Source of the DNA: Helichrysum umbraculigerum
Lineage: Eukaryota > Streptophyta > Magnoliopsida > Asterales > Asteraceae
Assembly (NCBI GenBank): GCA_949592205.1
Contig: CATIUR010000001.1
Location: 313,686,250 to 313,750,249 of the forward strand
Reading direction: 5' to 3'
DNA length: 64,000 nucleotides
The position numbers and the translations under genes are program-made. Below the pieces are notes generated by a model. The model made no database searches. It had not been told where the DNA came from and was given only the letters and a program-made list of their open reading frames with translations. Positions 59,521-64,000 of this stretch are shown in pieces (the first letter of the stretch is position 1; each line of letters begins with the position of its first letter).

Positions 59521-62500
59521 TGTGACACCCGACAAATTAGGGCTAGTTATTAGTTCCTAATCATCTTTCAATACATGAAATTAGTGCTAGATTAGGCTAA
59601 TTGTGTGTATCATTATATATATTTTGTGAAATATATACACGTACGCGATTTGTTTAAATCTTGCATTTCATATCGGATGGATTCCAATACATATTAATAC
59701 GGACGTTGGTGAAACTTTTTAATAAATAACATAAATCTATTTGATAATTAAATAGTAGTTATTTACATTATATTATTATGTATTAATAATATACGAAACA
59801 ATGTACGTTTTGTTTAAAACGTAACCGACACAAATTAAATGCGTGAGACGCGCCCGACAAACGAAATAACCTCAAGTTATATTTTTATAACTCAAAGCAA
59901 AGTATTTTGATAAAATACTTCCATTAAAAATATCGAACTTTAATCGTTATCTAAAATACGTACGTATAACGTTACACGTCTAATTATACGTTAAACGGTC
60001 GGGAAAACAAACACCACACGGATTTCAAATTTGAGGAACCAAAAAGTGAGTCTTTCACACCCTTGTGGGGCCCACTTGGGCTGATATTTCCAGCCACAAA
60101 ACACCCTCCATGTTTTTAGGATCTTGTTTCCCTTCTTTGACCATTTAACCATAACACCTTCTTTTCCATTTTTCTCATTCATTTAACAACTTCATTTCCT
60201 TCTCATTTCCTCTCCCTCTCTCTCTCTATACACGTTCTCCATCTCTCTCTCTCTAAAAACCAGGCCCAAATCTACCTTCAATCATCATCATCTTGCAAGG
60301 AAAAGAGGCGAAGAAGAAAGGAACACAAAAACCGAGCTCATTCCACTTCATCCGGCTCTAGATCGACATTCACCACTTTGTGAGCCACTCCCTCTCACTA
60401 GGTTTACTTGCTTTTAACAGATTAACATGTTTAGTTGATCAATCAACTCTAAAATGTCCAAAAACAAAGCTAAAATACGTTTTATCACACACATATATGT
60501 TAACTGTTTTCTTTCCAGAAAAATGCCCTCACGAAAACGACCATAACTTGAGTTCTAGGATAAATCAACATTTGAATCTTATACCGAAATCTCTGTATGG
60601 ATGTCCTCTACAAAAAGTTTTTCTTTAGCCTTTTCCAAAAATACGTGTATTTTTGTGTAGAGCTCAATCTTTGGGCTGTAGCTGTTCTTGGACCTAATCC
60701 GACCACTGTTCATTTCCATTTTTGTTTAAAATAGTAAACGACCTTGTAAAATCTAGATAAAGTGCAGAAATAAGCTAGACATATAGGAGAACATGTGTGA
60801 TTTTTGGTTAGTCTTGATTCGGATTAGAAGTTGGTTAAATAGAGAGACTTGTTGAGTCAAAATCTGGAAAACAAAAGTGTAAGGACTGTTTTGGTTAATT
60901 TTTAAAAGTGACACTTCGAGAGACCCACGAAACGAAACGATAATTTTTACAAGCTTTAGAAACATATTTAAGACTTCCCTAAAAGTTTTAAATTAAACCG
61001 AATGCGTCTAACCTTGTAAACGAAAACGAACACTTAAACGAAATCGGAAATCACACCTGCGACAATACCATTGTCGCATGAACAGTGATCCGTGAATTCA
61101 TTGTCGCATGAACATTGTCCGACAATACCTCATTGTCGCATGAACAGTGTTCTGAGAATCTATTGTCGCATCACTATTGTCGTATAAAACTCGATTGTCG
61201 TAGCATCATTGTCGCAAAAACTAACACTTTTATACTTGAAACCGACTCAGAATCCTTATTGTCTCATGAATAGTAATTCCCGACAATGCTATTGTCTCAT
61301 GAATAGTAACTCCCGACAATGCTATTGTCTCATGAATAGTAACTCCCGACAATGCTATTGCCTCATGAATAGTAACTCCCGACAATGCTATTGTCTCATG
61401 AATAGTGTTCAACACTAACTTTGCGTAAACGACTTTTTCATACCAATATCACAATATACTTGATTTGACGTCAACGCAATATTTGGAATAACTCGTAAAC
61501 ATATGACACATATACTCTTGTAAGTATACAATGAGACCAATATAATAATAATGCTTTTAATAATCATTTTTACAAAACTCACCAACGGGCCGTACATGTT
61601 TTCAAAACTCAAACTAATCAACCAACAACCAAATCATTTGGACATTACTAGTTGGATGAACAACTAACATGGACGGTCTTTTGAGACGTCTGCATATACT
61701 TATAGCCTTGCGCGTTTTGAACGCCCGGCAGGTTACAGTCTTCGGACAACATCACTTTGTGCAACATCATACTTGCTTGATAGCAACACCCTAGACTCAG
61801 GTGAGTCTCATAGCCCCTTTTTAAATACTTTTTCCTAGGGGTGAGATACATGCTCGTTTTGTTTTACATGTGAACACAAGTATCAAAACATTGCTATATG
61901 CTACATGAGTTAATTTCATCTAATCAATTTAAAGTCCTCCATCACATAGTTTGTTAATATGATTTAGCGTGAATGTTAGTGTATGGTACCATATGGGATT
62001 GACAATCCCCGTCCGAGTTAGCAAGCACTAACCTATCAAACGGACGCATTATCATTTGTTCAGTATGAGTGTTGATTAGGCACTCATAGGGAGGCACCTC
62101 GATCAGGTCCTTGAATGTGGATCCTGACCTCCTCAGTTAAGCTCAAACTATGGACTCATGGCTGCATGTACATTCATTATTTGTTTGATTACAAATCATT
62201 ATATAAATCTTGTGGTTCATCAATATCATTTACTCATATACACCTGTGAGCTCACCAGCTTTTAGCTGACCTTTTAGCATGTTATCTCAGGTACTCAGCA
62301 GTAGGTTGGACTGCCCATCAGGATACTTTAGCTCGAGTCGCATGCAATCATTAAACATCAAGAGATTTCCTTGCATATCTATACTTTGTATAATAGGAAA
62401 TGTACTAGAATCTCTCAGGGTAATCAAGTGAACTCAATATAATGTAAACAGTTTGTAAACAAATATCAATGTATTTTGTAAACGACGCATATAGAGTCGT

Positions 62501-62587
62501 TCATTATATATCTTATGTGCTTGTAATATTCGATTAGTCGCGCCCTGACCCGATTCGCTTCCGCAACCCGAATTTGGGGGTGCGACA
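59521..62587 (+). repeat. Solo LTR of family T (intact)
   Basis: This 3067-bp LTR runs TGTGACACCCGACA...GGGGGTGCGACA, with a perfect duplication TATCA at 59516-59520 and 62588-62592. It contains a TCTC-rich tract at ~60210-60255, ATTGTCGCATGAACAGTG-type repeats (61063-61215) and a 33-bp tandem array (61258-61405). There is no internal domain or primer site. It is the best reference copy for the fragments at 600-28434. Confidence 0.88.
61258..61405. repeat. 33-bp tandem array in the solo LTR
   Basis: About 4.5 near-identical units contain TATTGTCTCATGAATAGTAA and end CTCCCGACAATGC. Each unit carries ATTGTC and GACAAT as an inverted pair. As 33 is a multiple of three, both strands stay open (MNSNSRQCYCL repeats on plus, complementary repeats on minus). 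Confidence 0.95.
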
Positions 62588-62592
62588 TATCA

Positions 62593-64000
62593 TTTAACAA
62601 CCCCATTCTTAGAGAATACTTGAAACTAAAAATTGTTTAATAAAATCAATAAAACTCTAAGTGTGGGATTCCTCCTACTTAGTGGCAAAACATTGAGGAC
62701 AATGTTTATTTTTAAGTGTGGGATAGCAATAATCCTTACTTCGTATAATGAGCTTAAATTTTTTCAAAAGTATCCTCAATTTTTCAACTTGTACTCGCAT
62801 TAAGCCAATAAGTCATTACTTTACCCTAAACTTTCAAAACAATTTTTGAGTCAAGAATATATGTAAGGCTAACAAAATTTTCAAATAACTCAAAAGTTAG
62901 CAGAAAGAGGTAAATCAGGTCAGATTCCAACTTTTTCTTAATGAAAGTTTAAGAGGGGCATCACTTGACTGGGCACATACAACCCTATAAACTTGCGGTG
63001 AGGTAACTTGAGCATAAAAGCATTCATTTTTAATGCTTTACTTTTTGTTTGTTGTGTGTGACCGGTGCATGCATTTTGAATTAGAACTTGTTCCTGATAT
63101 GCGTTTCAAGACCATATTGACAGGTGCCATACGTGGCATAGGTGCAATTAGATGACCTGGACATTTTTAGGAATAACATCTTTTCTCATATCTTTTCAAG
63201 CCAACCCTTTCCGACACTTTTTGTGTTGAAGATCCCTTAGAAAAACCCTGTTGAGCCTAAGCCTATTCATTTCTTTCAAAACCCTAAAACCACATTTTCA
63301 CCATCAAAACGTCTTTATTAAAGAAATTTCCGAGGAAGTGAGAAACCGCTATTTAGATATCCTTAGCCACTCGAGCGATTGCCCTCTCAAGTCATAAACT
63401 CCTGGTGACGAATTTCAAAAGAAGAATATCAAAAGAAATCAACTGAAGCTCCCAAAAGAATCATTAATGGAGCCGTGAAAATTATCTTGAAGAAGATGCA
63501 AAAGAAAAAAGAGGATGAGGCATCGAAAAAAAAAGCAAAAGAAAAAGAAAAAAAAGAAAAAAAATAGTAGAAAAAGATGCCTCAGGAAAATACTAAAAAG
63601 AATAAAAGATCCAAGGAAGTTCAAGAATCGTCCAAAAAGAAGAAATTCTCGGTGGATTCCCCTTTCTATTGGATTCAGTTAAATAAAAGTTTCTCACGAC
63701 CTTAAGAGTTTCCGGAGTCAAGATCAGTCCTTCCAAAAATATCCATATCACCATACCTTACCTTTTCAAAATATTCCCTTGTCACCCCCAAAATACAACC
63801 CAATCAAATGTCCTGGGTGATATCGCGTTAAAAGTCACGTTTGTACTACCGATATCCCTCTCATTCTGGAATGATTCTTGGCATTTTAAACCCAAAAACA
63901 GTACAAATCAATGATATTATGCCAAGATGGTGAAAACAAGGTTGCACGATAAAAATCAAGCAAAACGGACGTAAAACGAAGATTCCAAGCACGTTTGAAG
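62593..64000 (+). other. Y 3' untranslated region, second part
   Basis: This resumes element Y after X. It repeats the AAGTGTGGGAT motif (~62657 and ~62716) and includes ACATTGAGGACAATGT. It is collinear with the X 3' region (for example TTTGTTGTGTGTG and ATAGGTGCAATTA). A hairpin TGCCA-TACG-TGGCA lies at 63125-63138 and a purine-rich run at 63490-63570. No gene is supported. Confidence 0.65.

Larger units (their letters stand above)
43997..64000 (+). mobile_element. Athila-type gypsy element Y, truncated and split
   Basis: Y-derived sequence occupies 43997-47349 and 62593-64000. The gap holds element X plus a solo LTR. Y begins abruptly at the junction with copia Z, lacking a 5' LTR, gag and protease. 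It retains the RT linker, RT-RH, the C-terminal tip of IN, an env-position ORF and a 3' untranslated region closely resembling that of X. Its 3' LTR is expected near or beyond the window end. Confidence 0.75.

Noticed and set aside
61063..61405. CRISPR-like array
   Set aside because: Repeats are contiguous or separated by repeat-derived sequence, with no unique spacers. The host is a plant and the array lies inside an LTR.
61209..61418. Repeat-protein ORFs on both strands
   Set aside because: A 33-bp tandem array must stay open in-frame on both strands when it lacks stops. There is no start context or conservation to support a protein.
63910..64000. Start of the Y 3' LTR
   Set aside because: TGATATTATGCC at ~63910 resembles the X LTR start TGATATGTGGC, but no AAGTGTGGGAT-type tract precedes it and the window ends too soon to confirm.

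Overview
This is plant nuclear DNA, most likely from a daisy-family (Asteraceae) genome. That placement is an inference from the style of the retroelement LTRs and gene, not from a species-specific marker. The window is almost entirely nested transposable elements. I recognise one intact host gene, a three-exon cytosolic methionine-R-sulfoxide reductase (MsrB) on the minus strand at 31068-32227. No rRNA, tRNA or CRISPR array was seen.

Left cluster, 1-28434. Positions 1-586 are the 3' end of an Athila-like LTR. An old LTR of a ~3 kb family (called T here) lies in three pieces: ~600-1453, 15854-16994 and 27387-28434. The first gap holds a minus-strand gypsy (Tekay/Del-like) element at 1454-15853, TSD ATTGT, with a non-coding interior. 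Its 3' LTR is itself split by a full-length L1-type LINE at 1665-8065 with a 19-bp TSD and poly(A). The second gap holds Athila-type element E1 at 16995-27386, TSD TAACT, tRNA-Asp primer site, with broken gag, PR, RT-RH and IN.

Middle, 28435-41228. It contains possible copia LTR remnants, the MsrB gene, and a probable non-autonomous CACTA transposon (32563-40615) whose left end lies 336 bp upstream of the MsrB start codon. The transposon contains a 2.1 kb solo LTR (34733-36829, TSD ATTAT) and a long (TAA)n microsatellite.

Right cluster, 41229-64000. A minus-strand copia (SIRE/Maximus-like) 3' end, Z, carries a broken env-position ORF and stops abruptly at ~43996. There it abuts plus-strand Athila element Y, which has an RT-RH remnant and an internally deleted IN. 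Y is split by minus-strand Athila-type element X (47350-59520; 2.42 kb LTRs). X encodes gag and protease but has an unrecognised long acidic reading frame where RT-RH-IN should be. X also carries a ~670 bp piece of plastid psaB. A 3067 bp solo LTR of family T (59521-62587, TSD TATCA) sits exactly at the outer end of X, and Y resumes at 62593.

The most interesting signals are RNA-structural. E1, X and Y share a hairpin 11-17 nt downstream of the pol stop. Their 3' untranslated regions also carry small hairpins whose stems differ in sequence but keep pairing: three within E1, and one each at homologous sites in X and Y.
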